Below are positions 1 to 10,197 of a stretch of 64,000 nt of DNA, piece by piece. Origin of the DNA: Guyanagaster necrorhizus (taxonomy: Eukaryota; Basidiomycota; Agaricomycetes; Agaricales; Physalacriaceae). Location: the NCBI RefSeq assembly GCF_019112545.1, contig NW_025064882.1, forward strand, positions 1,006,928-1,070,927, given 5' to 3'. The notes beneath the pieces were generated by a model that ran no database searches, was not told the origin of the DNA, and saw only the letters and a program-made list of their open reading frames with translations. Within the stretch, counting starts at the first letter, position 1. The number at the start of each line of letters is the position of its first letter. The translations under genes and the position numbers were made by a program.

Positions 1-752
1 TGTTTGGCCCGTCGAAGATCATCGTTCTCTCGGTGTAGTTCGGCTTGCTTGGCTTCGGCCCCCTCAATTTGCAGACGTAGACGATCCATTTGGGGAGCTG
101 TGGATTGGTACATGTTCTTCTGCCGCGCGGTCTCTTCACGTTGAGCTGTCAGTTCCTTCTGTGGGTAATGAGCGCTTGAGTATGTAGACAGTGTATAGAA
201 AAATGTAAGGTACCACACCGACAATCTATCAACCTCTGTAGTAGCAGCCTCGACCCTGGCTTCCCTATCTTGAACCCTAGCGAGGAGTTCAGCACTTTGA
301 GCTCTCCACTTCTCCTTTTGAATACTCTGCTTCTTGTTCAAAGCCTGTATTTCGTCTTCCAGGAGTTCTTGTCGAGAGATATATTGGCTCTCGCTCTGCT
401 GGAATTGTGTAATCTTGAAATCCCGTTGTAGTCGAGAAATCTTTCCCAGCCGTATGTCCTCTTCCTCTTTAAGAATGTTGAGCCTCTCTGTTTGAAGGTC
501 TATGGTCTTGCGCCAAAGAGCGATGCGATGGCAGGACAATAGGACATCGACGCCTTCGCGCCACTCCTTCTGGTCTGCCTTCCATCGTTTATGGACGTCT
601 GACAAGGCTTGCTTGGAACGAGCTTTTTCCTGGTCAAGCTCGTCACGAATTAACTTGACGGAATGTTCCAGAGATCGATTTCGTTGGACAAGGTCGTCAA
701 TGTGAGCTTGTTGCGACGCCTCCAAAGACGGGATTGCAGATCTTCGAGACAT
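1..752 (-). CDS. Coiled-coil protein, N-terminal part, runs off the left edge
   Basis: Reverse-strand gene starting at the ATG at 752 (protein begins MSRRSAIPSLEASQQAHIDD) and continuing past base 1. The visible ~230 residues are rich in Glu, Lys, Gln, Arg and Leu with heptad-like spacing, so a long coiled coil is predicted. No catalytic motif, signal peptide or membrane segment is visible. One intron of about 60 bp is inferred at 159-218, because the frame upstream (ending ..EVDRLS) and downstream (KELTAQREET..) joins in phase there; a slightly longer intron using a GT a few codons earlier is also possible. The downstream neighbour at 886 is transcribed divergently, leaving about 130 bp for a shared promoter. 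Function is not recognised; cytoskeletal, kinetochore or trafficking coiled-coil proteins all look like this. Confidence 0.7.
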   Translation of the reverse strand, partial: MSRRSAIPSLEASQQAHIDDLVQRNRSLEHSVKLIRDELDQEKARSKQALSDVHKRWKADQKEWREGVDVLLSCHRIALWRKTIDLQTERLNILKEEEDIRLGKISRLQRDFKITQFQQSESQYISRQELLEDEIQALNKKQSIQKEKWRAQSAELLARVQDREARVEAATTEVDRLSVWYLTFFYTLSTYSSAHYPQKELTAQREETARQKNMYQSTAPQMDRLRLQIEGAEAKQAELHRENDDLRRAK

Positions 753-885
753 TTCCTACAAAAGAGTCAACAAAACGAGGATTCGAGGGTCGAACGAAAG
801 GAAGACGGACCGAAAATGGGCGACACGGTGAAGCGGTCAAGTCAACATTATTACGCTCACGTGTTTCCTTGTCGCCACCACCATC

Positions 886-2176
886 ATGGCACCTGGCAGG
901 CTAGTCAGCACCATTAGTGTCACCGTACCACGGCACAATGCTCCGCGCATAGGCAAGAAGCTTGGTGCAGAAATACAGGCGCAGGCTCGTACGCAGGGCG
1001 TCCGAACCGACACCTACCAAGTACACCCAGACTCATCAAATGCTCTCAATCAAGCCATTGTCTGTCTGTCCTTTCTTCGTCCATCGCCATCCGTCTAATA
1101 TCTTCACTAAAAGGAAAACGCATCGGAATGGAACTCTCTCCTCATTATCGCTCGAGCAGAACGGGGCCCTCAATGGGACATTGGAACCCAACAGTAAGCC
1201 GATTATATGCGTCTGATGTGGTGGTCTCATTGTACGTTGCAGGTTCCATGTCGACCAGTATTCCGATCTGTACTACGACAACACTCCTCTCCGCGAAGTC
1301 ACGAAAAAACCTGAAGACGAGAGCCCGCAAGAGAACACGCCCGGCCCACAGCCGCATCGCTTCCCAGACCAACCTTCGCATCATTCCCACACGCCCCATC
1401 GTGAACCCTCTCACAGAGACTTTCCCATGCCTAATATGCACCATTCTGCTACTCGCGATGCTTCGCCGCATCCAATGCGCCATCAGCCCGCTCAGGTCAA
1501 TTATCCGTATCCTGCATCTCCCAGCGTACGAGGCCCTGCACCCAATTCTTTTGCTGGAAGTGCGCCGTTCAATGCTGGCCCACAAAACTTTTTCAGTGGT
1601 GCTGGGTCGGGTGGGCCTGGGAGAGGGCTTCCTCACGATAGCGGCTCGATAAGGATGGGGGGCATGGGCATGGAATTTGGTCATCCAAATCAAATGAGCG
1701 GGATGGGCGGAGGAATGGGTGGTAGTATGAGTAGCGGGATGGGCGGGGGAATGTCCGGAGGCATGGGCGGGAGTATAGGAGGAGGTATGGCCGGTATGGG
1801 GGGTATGGGTGGCGGTATGGTGGGTGGAGGAATGGGTGGTGCACTTGGTGGCGGCATGGGAAGCGGCATGGGTGGCAGCATGGGTGGCGGTATGGGTGGT
1901 ATGGGAGGCGGCATGGGCGGCATCAGCAATTCCGGAATGGGCGGAGGCGGCATGGGCAATGGTGGCATGGGCAGCCTGAGCAATATCGGCATGAGCGGAA
2001 TGGGCGGTGGTAATATGGGAGGAAACATGGCTGGCATGGGCGGCGGCATGGGAGGAGGAATGGCCGGCATGGGGAGCGGTGGACTCCCGAGTCGAATACC
2101 GGGCGGTATGATGGGCATAAACCCAGACATCAGACGTATGACAAGAGGCATGGGCGACGAAGGTTTTATACATTGA
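886..2176 (+). CDS. Protein with a long Gly/Met-rich low-complexity C-terminus
   Basis: Three exons inferred as 886-1020, 1114-1193 and 1243-2176; they join in frame to about 382 residues. The first ~75 residues (MAPGRLVSTISV.., then ENASEWNSLLIIARAERG) look like a folded segment that I cannot assign. Residues ~90-200 are rich in His, Pro and Ser. From about base 1650 to 2170 the protein is almost only Gly and Met in GMGGGMGG-type repeats, with few other residues. Such Gly/Met tracts are flexible or prion-like and occur in some chaperones and RNA-binding proteins, but no RNA-binding domain is visible here. The opposite strand of the repeat gives long open frames (His/Ala-rich and Pro/Ile-rich) that are composition artefacts. 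The 5' exon is the least certain part. Confidence 0.6.
1645..2160 (+). repeat. Imperfect GGNATG-type repeat coding for Gly-Met repeats
   Basis: About 500 bp of degenerate repeats of units such as GGCATGGGCGG and GGAATGGGTGG, with lengths in multiples of three, inside the third exon of the Gly/Met-rich gene. Third bases vary (GGC, GGT, GGA), which suggests old repeats kept open by selection on the protein and not a very recent expansion. Confidence 0.85.
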
Positions 2177-2674
2177 TCTAGCAGGTACTGACAGTGACAA
2201 ATTTTTGTTGGACTCTGAAAATGGTCATCTCTTTCATCCAGCACAACCTTTTTTTTTCCTCGACTGACCAGTCTAGCTGTTGTTGTCCTCGCATTCCTTA
2301 TGTTCGCCTTCATTTGACGTGACACCCCAACGCCCCAAAGGCCCGCAATGGCTGCAAACAATCTACTGGAAACCCATCAGTCGGAGCTACGCACCACCTT
2401 TGTGGATACACAAGAACGTAAAGCCGCAGTAAATTAGCCTAGCAGTTATCTGTGAATAAGCATCTCGGGTTATCGAGCTCTAATGCTGAATATGTAAGAG
2501 TCGGTAGAATCCCATTACACGAAGAACAGGGACGGGGGTGTCTCAGACAGATGCCATATAGCTCAGAATTGACTAAAATTTATCCACAGGTCCACAAGGG
2601 TCCAAAATCGAAGTTCATAACAGTGATGTACATAAAGCAAGAAGGGGCGCGACGACTAATTCTGTTGACAAGCA
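2177..2674. other. Convergent intergenic region (3' UTRs)
   Basis: The stretch separates the stop of the Gly/Met-rich gene from the stop of VPS26. It contains T-rich tracts near 2248-2258 and AT-rich sequence fitting 3' UTRs and polyadenylation. I see no coding sequence of its own. Confidence 0.6.
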
Positions 2675-3919
2675 TCAGCATGAAGGGATCCATCGAGAGT
2701 CTACATCACAAACCTCAGGTATCCTGAAGATAGTTATTTCCTATAAAGGGGAACCAAATCAGATTCGAAATTCTTGACATGATGCCTTCGAGAGGCAATA
2801 CCTGCTGTTTGAAATAACGCCGGTTCTCCTCGTCGACGAGGACAAGATTGAGGTAATATCGCGTACTGAATTTCTTGTTCACATCACGGAATGTTGGCGT
2901 GATATCGAACCCGCCCAAGAACAGTCTTATAGGAATGGTCTCCCCTGAGCGGCAATTAGTAGAGCGGCTTCACTTGAAGAACACACGCACCTCTTACTGG
3001 AGCACCATCCATAATCTCAAACTTTGTTATGGTTTCGCTTTCATTGTACTGGTTTGGCGGTGTTCCAGTCGTCTCCCTCCGAATGATTGAGAGTTCCATA
3101 TGTTTGATCTTCACGCGGACAAGAAGAAAGTATATCTTCCCGACGATGGCATCCTTCAAATGGTATCTGTGACAGATTCGATTGAGAAGACGCCAAGACG
3201 AAAGGAAAGAGCATACTTCGATTTGTTGTACTCAAACTCGATGTGCAAACAGTCCTCTATGCCGACTTCCATTCGTATGGAATTGTTGCTATCTGGTGGC
3301 ATCCTGAACGAGTGGACCCATACTTCCTTTTCTTTTTTCACGTCCGCCATTCTTCGCGATATACTTACTCGTATGAAGTAACTGAAGTGTGATTAATATA
3401 CTGAATGTAGCAAAACAACAAAATCATACCGAAGCTTTACATTTATGCCTCGATAACTTTCGTATTGTTTCTCGACGTTCTTGAAATTGAAGTCGAATGT
3501 TTGTGATTGCCTCAGTTCTCCTGGAGCAGCAAGTTCCTGAGATAACGACAGGAACTCATGGTGGTTACCCCGGTCATAGAACAGCTCTACACGGATAAGC
3601 ATTAGCACACATGGACGCGTCGCCTACAATGCCTAATGACCAATGTTGCCCACAAATTCAACCTTGATGCCCTCGTGGGTTATTTTCTTGCCGTCACGAA
3701 CACGAACGACGATCTGGAAAGAAAAATCACTGTGAGAAGGCCGTTCAAAGTTTTGAGAAAACATCCACTTGCATGACCACCGATAGAGTCGCCGTCGTAG
3801 TAAACTAGGCAGGACGTTACTTTGTCTTTCTCTTCTCGCAGTTCGACAGATTTCCTTGCCTCCTCATCGCTGAGCTTGATGTCGACATCGATCGGTGAGG
3901 CGAAGAAGTATGTAGCCAT
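2675..3919 (-). CDS. vps26: Retromer subunit VPS26
   Basis: Member of the arrestin-like VPS26 family, the cargo-selective retromer subunit that recycles receptors from endosomes to the Golgi. Seven exons (reverse strand) are inferred: 3773-3919, 3641-3713, 3430-3586, 3217-3381, 2991-3166, 2802-2944, 2675-2740. Family landmarks appear in order: MATYFFASPIDVDI at the N-terminus, YYDGDSIGG, HEGIKVEFVGNI, ELFYDRGNHHEF, SISRRMADVKKEKEVWVHS, HLKDAIVGKIYFLLVRVK, GTPPNQYNESETI and RYYLNLVLVDEENRRYFKQQ. Start chosen at 3919 because it gives the conserved N-terminus. The first intron (3714-3772) seems to have a GC donor (GCAAGT), the only choice that keeps the frame. The short C-terminal tail is less conserved. 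The start codon faces that of the PARG-like gene 47 bp away. Confidence 0.95.
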
Positions 3920-3966
3920 TGCCGGTTCAATTGAGCGACGAAGGTCGTGGCTGTGCAAAGCCCATG
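3920..3966. promoter_or_regulatory. 47-bp space between two divergent start codons
   Basis: Only 47 bp separate the VPS26 start (3919, reverse) from the chosen PARG-like start (3967, forward). Both promoters must therefore overlap the opposite 5' region, and transcripts may overlap at their 5' ends. No TATA box is visible in the gap. Confidence 0.5.
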
Positions 3967-4834
3967 TCCGACTTCGCCCTCCGCAAGGCAGTCGCTCTCG
4001 ATACCATAGCTCGCTCTCCTGCACTCATTCGGGAGCACGAGCAAGATGCCGCCACAGCACATTCGTCCTTCATTTCTCAGCAGCTGCCTCCACTCGATGC
4101 GCGCTTGTGCCCTGGACACCCTCCGAGCAGAGTAGACGTCGTAAATTCCGACTCGTATGCTGCTGCTCGAAAGCTCGGCACTGATGCAAAGGGCAAAATA
4201 GCTGTTCTGAACTTGGCGAGTGATGAATATCGCGCAGGAGGATGGGCGACGACCCTTGGTCGGACTCAGGAAGAGGCACTCTGCTATTCATCTACGCTCT
4301 ACCACACTCTGTGTGATTCATACTATCCCTGGCCTAATGTGGGCCCGGGCGCTGTGGCTGGCGTATACTCTCCGGGTGTTGTTGTCCATAGGGACGACCT
4401 TGACCATGATCTCGTTGAGTTTCCTTACGAATCAGGGAAACGTATAGTTGCTGCAATATTGACGGTAGCAGCACCATGCTATCCTCAGCTCACGAAAGAC
4501 GGCCAGTGCTTTAAGGACCCTAGTGTGCTAGAGGATCTGAGAGGCAAGATCCGACTGGTGTATAGGATGGCGGCGTCTAACAGGAAGGAATACATAGTGC
4601 TTGGTGAGTTGCTATCCTTAGATATTCTATCAGAGTCTCATACCTTCTGTTCAAGGTGCCATGGGCTGTGGGGCATACAACTGTCCGCCGGTTCTTGTGG
4701 CAAAAGAGATGAGGAGCATTCTTTTAGAGGATGAATTCAAAGGGTGGTACAAGAAAGTGACATTTGCAGTTTACAGCAAAGGACGAGGAAATTATGATAT
4801 ATTCAAGGAGGTATTCTTAGATGTGGTGGTATAG
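3967..4834 (+). CDS. Microbial-type PARG / DUF2263-like protein
   Basis: Two exons, 3967-4603 and 4656-4834, sum to 816 nt (271 residues). The protein resembles the microbial-type poly(ADP-ribose) glycohydrolase catalytic domain (DUF2263), a macrodomain-related fold that removes ADP-ribose polymers. Visible signatures are RAGGWATTLGRTQEEALCYS, matching the GGG-x(6-8)-QEE loop with the catalytic Glu pair, and GAMGCGAYNCPP near the C-terminus, typical of the family's Gly-rich ligand loop. The third Gly of the GGG motif is Trp here. The ATG at 3967 is preferred; an in-frame ATG at 3919 would put the N-terminus into the opposite VPS26 start. Basidiomycetes commonly carry such genes; the true substrate is not proven. 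Confidence 0.8.
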
Positions 4835-5046
4835 CTCGAATGGTATTCCGTTCTCGTACTTCGACGATTCGACTTGGCATCTTGATTTTTAGCTACCATT
4901 TTGCCTTCCGCGCAGATATCCAGCCTTGATATCAAAGAAATCTGGCCTGGGCCTCATCTTCGGAAGTTCTTTGGTTGAACAGTTTTTTTGAAGAATACGC
5001 AAAGCAAAACTGAGATAATTGCAGTGATGGCACTTTAATCTATATA

Positions 5047-6603
5047 TCAGCCGACTTTTGCTTTGAGATCCTTCCAAAATGAGGTGAACAGCACACCGCC
5101 GATACCGACCAGCGCAATCTCCAGTCCAACATAGTTGGCCATTCCGACAACTACGCCACTTCCTCCCCAAACAGCACCTGTAACCCTCCCCGTGTAATTG
5201 CTATACTGAATCGCCAGAGAAGTCCAATTATTCCAATCTCCCGGTGTCTGCTTGCTCAACAAGCTCAACGTGACCGTGCTTGCCAGATTGAACCCAAGAG
5301 CAACCGCCCACCAACATACCACCACAGCGGTAGCATGAACGTGATCATCAGTTGCCACCAACAATGCAATAAAGACTACAAGCGACATCATCCCAATGGT
5401 AGTACCGATCGCTAGTGTGGTCCGGTCTTGGTAACGGCGAGCATATATGACATTAAGCAGGAGGAATGGGAATGTCGTCAGACCGCCAAGAGCGATATAA
5501 TTTCCGGAGGAAAATGGCGTCCAGTTCAAGTTGGAGGCTGAGGAAGAACCAAACACCGGTATATTGGCTTCCCAGGCTCCAAGTATGAAGAAACAGGTCA
5601 TGGCGAACCAGCACATGCACACGGAGACACCCCATTGAGACGAGGAAAGTCGTCGGCGAGCTGGAGGGAGGAATGACGGAACTGGTGAGGCAGGTACGGA
5701 ATGGTGTCGGGAAGCCAGTGACGTTGACGGAGGATGCGACATTGCCCGCGAGGGGGTCTTTTCAGATGAGGACATCACAGTCATCGGAATGTCCTCTGCA
5801 TCCTGCTCTACCGAACTGTTTCCGGCTCTGGGCTGATCGTTAACAGGATCTTTGTACCATCTTTGCACCGCTCCCCAGAATACTACCCAGATACCGACCA
5901 TTATCCACGCTGGACTCGTGAACCCGTTGAACCATTTGTTTGTGAAGCCAACCTCCTTGTATAGCAGTCCACCGACAAACGGACCAAGGGTCATTCCCAC
6001 TCCTTGTCCCATGACGAGCCAGCTGGCTAACGTTGTCCGACGGCGGACCCCGACGATGCGTGGATCTGAGCAATAGCGTTTGCAGTACATCCACATGGAG
6101 AAGCCGATGCCATTGACGATACGGCCAAGGAGGATGAGGTAGAGGTAGTCCACTGGGTATGCCAGAGCGTACAGAAGGAGTCCAACGATGGATACTGCAC
6201 AACTAACGTTCAGGGGCAACCGGTACCCTCCTGAGAAGACAGAAGGATAAGTGGCAGAGCTATAATACTCTTCCAAACGCACCTCCATCGTATTTCAACA
6301 AAGGCACTAATGCAATTGCAGAGAAGACGGTAGGTATGCCGATGACCACACCAGAGAACGTAGAATTTCCTCCCAGATGGATCGCATAATCGTTGGACGA
6401 CGATACAATGATGAAGAAAGAGATCTAAAGCATTTCAGCGTGTTTCATTGCAAGGACCGAGAACGAACCTGTAACAAAACATTCGCAGTGATGATGATAA
6501 CGAGAGACGGCAATTGGGGCAGCTTCAATTCTGGATCTGTAGCTGGCTCATCGTGGTGAGTATGCGATGGCGGTACGGTCGTCAGTATATCTGGAGTCGC
6601 CAT
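5047..6603 (-). CDS. Major facilitator superfamily transporter
   Basis: Three exons (reverse strand) 6469-6603, 6283-6424 and 5047-6230 sum to 1461 nt (486 residues) in frame. The start at 6603 (MATPDILTTVPPSH..) is the first ATG in frame. About 12 hydrophobic segments are seen, split by a Ser-rich cytosolic loop after the sixth (SSSEKTPSRAMSHPPSTS..). The loop between segments 2 and 3 and the text GQGVGMTLGPFVGGLLY match MFS. The general pattern, including the TSPAW segment, recalls the MFSD8/CLN7 and SPX-MFS types of intracellular transporters, but this is only a resemblance. Substrate unknown. It lies tail to tail with the PARG-like gene, about 210 bp apart. Confidence 0.85.
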
Positions 6604-6779
6604 TGGAAAGTCGTAATAACCACGGTGGCCCAGGATAAAATACTTGTAAGGCAAGCGCTTGTCATGATGGGCTAAAGGCCGCGTCGACTATCGGCGACTA
6701 CACAAGTACATTACTTGCATTGCTACGACAAAGACGAGTACGAAAAACGCAAACGTATCGAAGTGTACCAAAGTCTCCT

Positions 6780-9360
6780 TCAAATTATTAGCACTTCGGA
6801 ATTAGACATTCTTCGATCCGTGCTAGCCCTGCCACTACTGGTGAAGTCCCTCCCATCGTCATCTCCTTGAATAATCTGTACATTAGAAATCCTAGTTGTC
6901 TTGGGAGGGATCATGATTGGCTCAATATAAATGCTGCCTCTTGTTTCTCCCCAGACAGGTGTCGGGGTGTATCTCCTAGTCATCTTCCCAACACCCTTAA
7001 TCTGTGTCACAGAGGACGACGACAGTTGCTCCTTGTACCTCTCACCAACGAAGGGATCTTCTCCACTGTTCAACGAGCGCCGCAACACGATATCTGTCTC
7101 CTCGTATAGACTATGTGTCCTTGAAATGTTGCTGTCTCGCTTATAATGCTGCGTGTGAGGCGGGATGACTGTGGGTGACGATATGAAAGACACTGTGCTT
7201 GGCCGTCGATACCGTTCCACTCCCTCAGTTGTCGACGACTCGAGCCACTGACTAGAGATGTTCCGAGGGCGAAGTAACGATCTTCTATGCACCTCATCCC
7301 GAGTCTTCCCTACGTCAGGCTCATAGATGGAGGGGACATCTGTGGCTGGAGTCGTTTGCTGAGTAGAGAGGTCTGATCTAATGGTTATTCTTGGAGTACT
7401 GGCGAAGGTATAGCCATCCGAATCTGCAGTTTCAATCGAAAGTGGAAGGGAATAATTTCTTGTGCTTCGTGATTGCAGCGGAGAAGCGACAGGTGTCCTT
7501 CGATCTGTCGAAAATTCTTCGTCCATCTCTGGCCAAGGAACGAGCCCACTAACTTTTCTCTTGGATCTTCTTCTTGGGACGGGGATCGAAGAATTTTGTT
7601 CAATAACTGCCCGTGGAGGTAATGCCGGAAATTGGGGCACTAACTCATGAACCGCGTGCAAAGAATCTGTGCTGGCCTCTGCGCTTAGTGTTTGGGGAAG
7701 GAAAGAATCGGGAATTGACCCTCTGGGGCCCATGCCGGAGGAACGACTCCTCACTGAATTATTGGATGAAGATGTGGAGTTACCTCCTGAGGAAGACCCA
7801 TCTACGCCGTGCCGGGAAGTTACGAGCGTGATGGGGCTGGAAATATCCAGTGAAGAAAAGGGTCGCATGTTCAACGATGGGGCACCTTGGGCAAAGTCGA
7901 TGGTAACACGTTGTGCTGGAAGTTGGGTCTTGAGTGAATTCATTTCATTCATTCCCGAGAGACCAGAAGTAGCCCGAGGCCCGATACCTCTTCCTAAGGC
8001 CCGGGGCATTACATGAAACTCGGTCGCGGAAGGGGACAGTTGACGAAAGGTACCCAATTGAGGATTGGAGATAAGAGTTCTGAAATGGGAGTCGCCACGC
8101 TTCTCGTTCTTATTTCCTGGACGTCTGTATTCAGCTTGGAACTGTGCAAAATCCTCGACAGTATCCAAACTGGAAATAGTCAGAGGAATCCGCATAAATT
8201 GAACATGATGGATACTCACCCGTTGGCAACTCCAATGCATAAGCAAGCTCTCGCTAAGCATCTGAACACTCGACGAATCAAAGCGCCAGAAAACCCCGTG
8301 TGCGCAAACCCTACAACTGTTTCAATAACACCCAGCTTCAGACCTCCAGAAATCCAGCAAATTCCCCTAAACAAATAAGCTTGATCTGAGGACGAGGCTT
8401 CAAAATCCCGTTGCCCTCGTAAAGCATTCACGAGACGAAAGAACACAAGGCAGAAGTTGATTGCTTGGTACACGGTAAAAAGTGCAAGTGTTATGCTGGT
8501 GAAAAATGTCCACAGGTCACGATCACGGTCGCTCTTAAAGCCGATAAAAATGCCAGCGTCGTTGGCTGAAAACAGAGATCAATAGAAGACTCTCAATAGA
8601 ATCAAAATATACTAACCACGACGTGTTATGCCGAACAGGGATGCCAGTTCATTGAGCATGATTATGGCAGGAATGAAAAATAATAGCAAGGGCTTTGCGA
8701 TTTTTCGAAAACGGCTCGGGAGGGACTCGAGGAGCTCAGCGTTGGTGAAGAGAAAAAGAAATGCGGTGTATAATAATATTGGAAGTGACGACATAGCAGC
8801 TAGAGAGATGGGTTTCGGTGACCTTCCGAGTCCCAGCAACTGAGAGGATCGCTCCAACTTACCTACGACAATATCCATGATTTCAAACGTCCTTAGGTTA
8901 TCCCGCGCAGCAGGTAGTATGTGAGAAATCAAATCCAGGATTGTCAAAGTCAAGTACAACCACCCTTCAGCAGTAAGCAACAGGTGTCGCCTACAGTTGT
9001 ATTGTCATTCACAAATGGACAACGATCACAAATTGATACTCACCGACCCGAGCCGCGATTAGTGAAAATAAGTGAGGTCGAAAAGATAATTTCCAGGGCC
9101 GAAGGGATTACGAGAACCACATATTGAATCCTGGTAAGTGATTCACAGCGCAATATAGAGGTCGATGAGAGGCACAGCAGTCCCATCTAGTCAATAAATA
9201 AGGACGCTGAGCATTTCAGAGACCAGCTGAAAAAAGCCCAAAGAAATAGCGCTTCCGGTAAAGGAATGGACGACAGGTCTTGCTGTCGTCAAAATGAGAG
9301 CCAGGGTGTAGAGTCTGGGAAAGGTATGATTGCAACCAAAACATCCATGATACGGAAGAG
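6780..9360 (-). CDS. Multi-pass membrane protein with long disordered tail
   Basis: Reverse-strand gene; resolved exons are 9044-9130, 8863-8990, 8617-8799, 8220-8565 and 6780-8169, which join in phase. One or more 5' exons lie at about 9190-9360 (hydrophobic text around ALILTTARPVVHSFTGSA) and their frame was not resolved. About six to seven membrane segments are visible (IQYVVLVIPSALEIIFST, WLYLTLTILDLISHIL, SLPILLYTAFLFLFTNAEL, LLLFFIPAIIMLNELASLF, WTFFTSITLALFTVYQAI, GLKLGVIETVVGFA). They are followed by a ~460-residue Ser/Thr/Arg-rich tail with many SP and TP sites. The layout is that of a 7TM receptor-like protein with a phosphorylatable cytosolic tail, but no known receptor family signature is recognised. 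The 5' end sits next to the inverted-repeat element. Confidence 0.65.
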
Positions 9361-9451
9361 TGGCAGTAGCCGTATACAAACTCCGTAACTGTTCTGTTGG
9401 AAAGCTGCTCTACGTTGCTAAGTATTATAGCAGCGCTTCTCTTGGATATAA

Positions 9452-9500
9452 TATTGGGTGACTTCCCGCAGCATTTAGAAACATAGATTATTTTCTAAAT
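9452..9500 (+). repeat. Left terminal inverted repeat
   Basis: 49 bp, inverted match of 10149-10197 with two differences (T/C and C/A). Confidence 0.85.
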
Positions 9501-9566
9501 CAGAGATGCCGAGCGATGCCGATATAACAAATTGGATGAGCGCCACAATTTGATGGGAAACACCCT

Positions 9567-9588
9567 CGTCTAGATTTTAGTCTAGACG
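9567..9588. repeat. Hairpin inside the TIR element
   Basis: Arms CGTCTAGA (9567-9574) and TCTAGACG (9581-9588) are perfect inverted repeats around a 6-nt loop. It lies shortly before the assembly gap and could have helped cause the assembly break. Confidence 0.6.
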
Positions 9589-9643
9589 ACCCCTCCGACC
9601 CCCCCTTCTAAATCTAAATTATGTTTCTAAACCTTTGATAACC

Positions 9644-9873
9644 NNNNNNNNNNNNNNNNNNNNNNNNNNNNNNNNNNNNNNNNNNNNNNNNNNNNNNNNN
9701 NNNNNNNNNNNNNNNNNNNNNNNNNNNNNNNNNNNNNNNNNNNNNNNNNNNNNNNNNNNNNNNNNNNNNNNNNNNNNNNNNNNNNNNNNNNNNNNNNNNN
9801 NNNNNNNNNNNNNNNNNNNNNNNNNNNNNNNNNNNNNNNNNNNNNNNNNNNNNNNNNNNNNNNNNNNNNNNNN
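9644..9873. other. Assembly gap (run of N)
   Basis: About 230 undetermined bases inside the inverted-repeat element. The true length is unknown. Any reading frame crossing it is meaningless. Confidence 0.98.
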
Positions 9874-10148
9874 CCATTTTTTTCCATCCCAACTACTGTC
9901 TTTTTCATACCCGACTCGGGTAACTTTCTGAAATTCACGGTAGTAACAAACTTGTAAGGCAGTCCACTTCGGATGCCTATCGAGGCCTATAAAGTCCAGG
10001 ATTAAAGGAAAGTAACACCTATCTCGCCTTTGTCTCTCGTTTCGGCCTCAGTTAACCCTCACCGATCGCTGTTTGTGTTTCCAGACCTAAATTGGTTTAC
10101 GGTTTAGAAATATAAATTCTAAATGATTTCAAATTGGGACTTTGATGG

Positions 10149-10197
10149 ATTTATAAAATAATCTGTGTTTCTAAATGCTGCGGGAAGTCACCCAATA
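10149..10197 (-). repeat. Right terminal inverted repeat
   Basis: Inverted partner of 9452-9500; 47 of 49 positions agree. Confidence 0.85.

Larger units (their letters stand above)
9452..10197. mobile_element. Short terminal-inverted-repeat element (MITE-like), interrupted by assembly gap
   Basis: The left end (9452-9500) and right end (10149-10197) are reverse complements over 49 bp with two mismatches. Each starts TATTGGGTGACTTCCCGCAG when read inward. Bases flanking both ends are TA-rich, fitting a TA or similar short target duplication as made by Tc1/mariner-type elements. The visible interior holds no transposase reading frame, though 230 bases of it are N. The total length of about 746 bp fits a non-autonomous MITE if the gap size is right. 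The element lies between the 5' end of the membrane-protein gene and the region 3' of the sedolisin gene. Confidence 0.75.

Noticed and set aside
1145..2200. Reverse-strand 351-codon His/Ala-rich frame and a 223-codon Pro/Ile-rich frame (1690-2361)
   Set aside because: They are antisense shadows of the Gly/Met repeat; repeats with three-base periodicity stay open in several frames.
9614..9938. Open frames crossing the N run
   Set aside because: They consist mostly of undetermined bases and carry no information.
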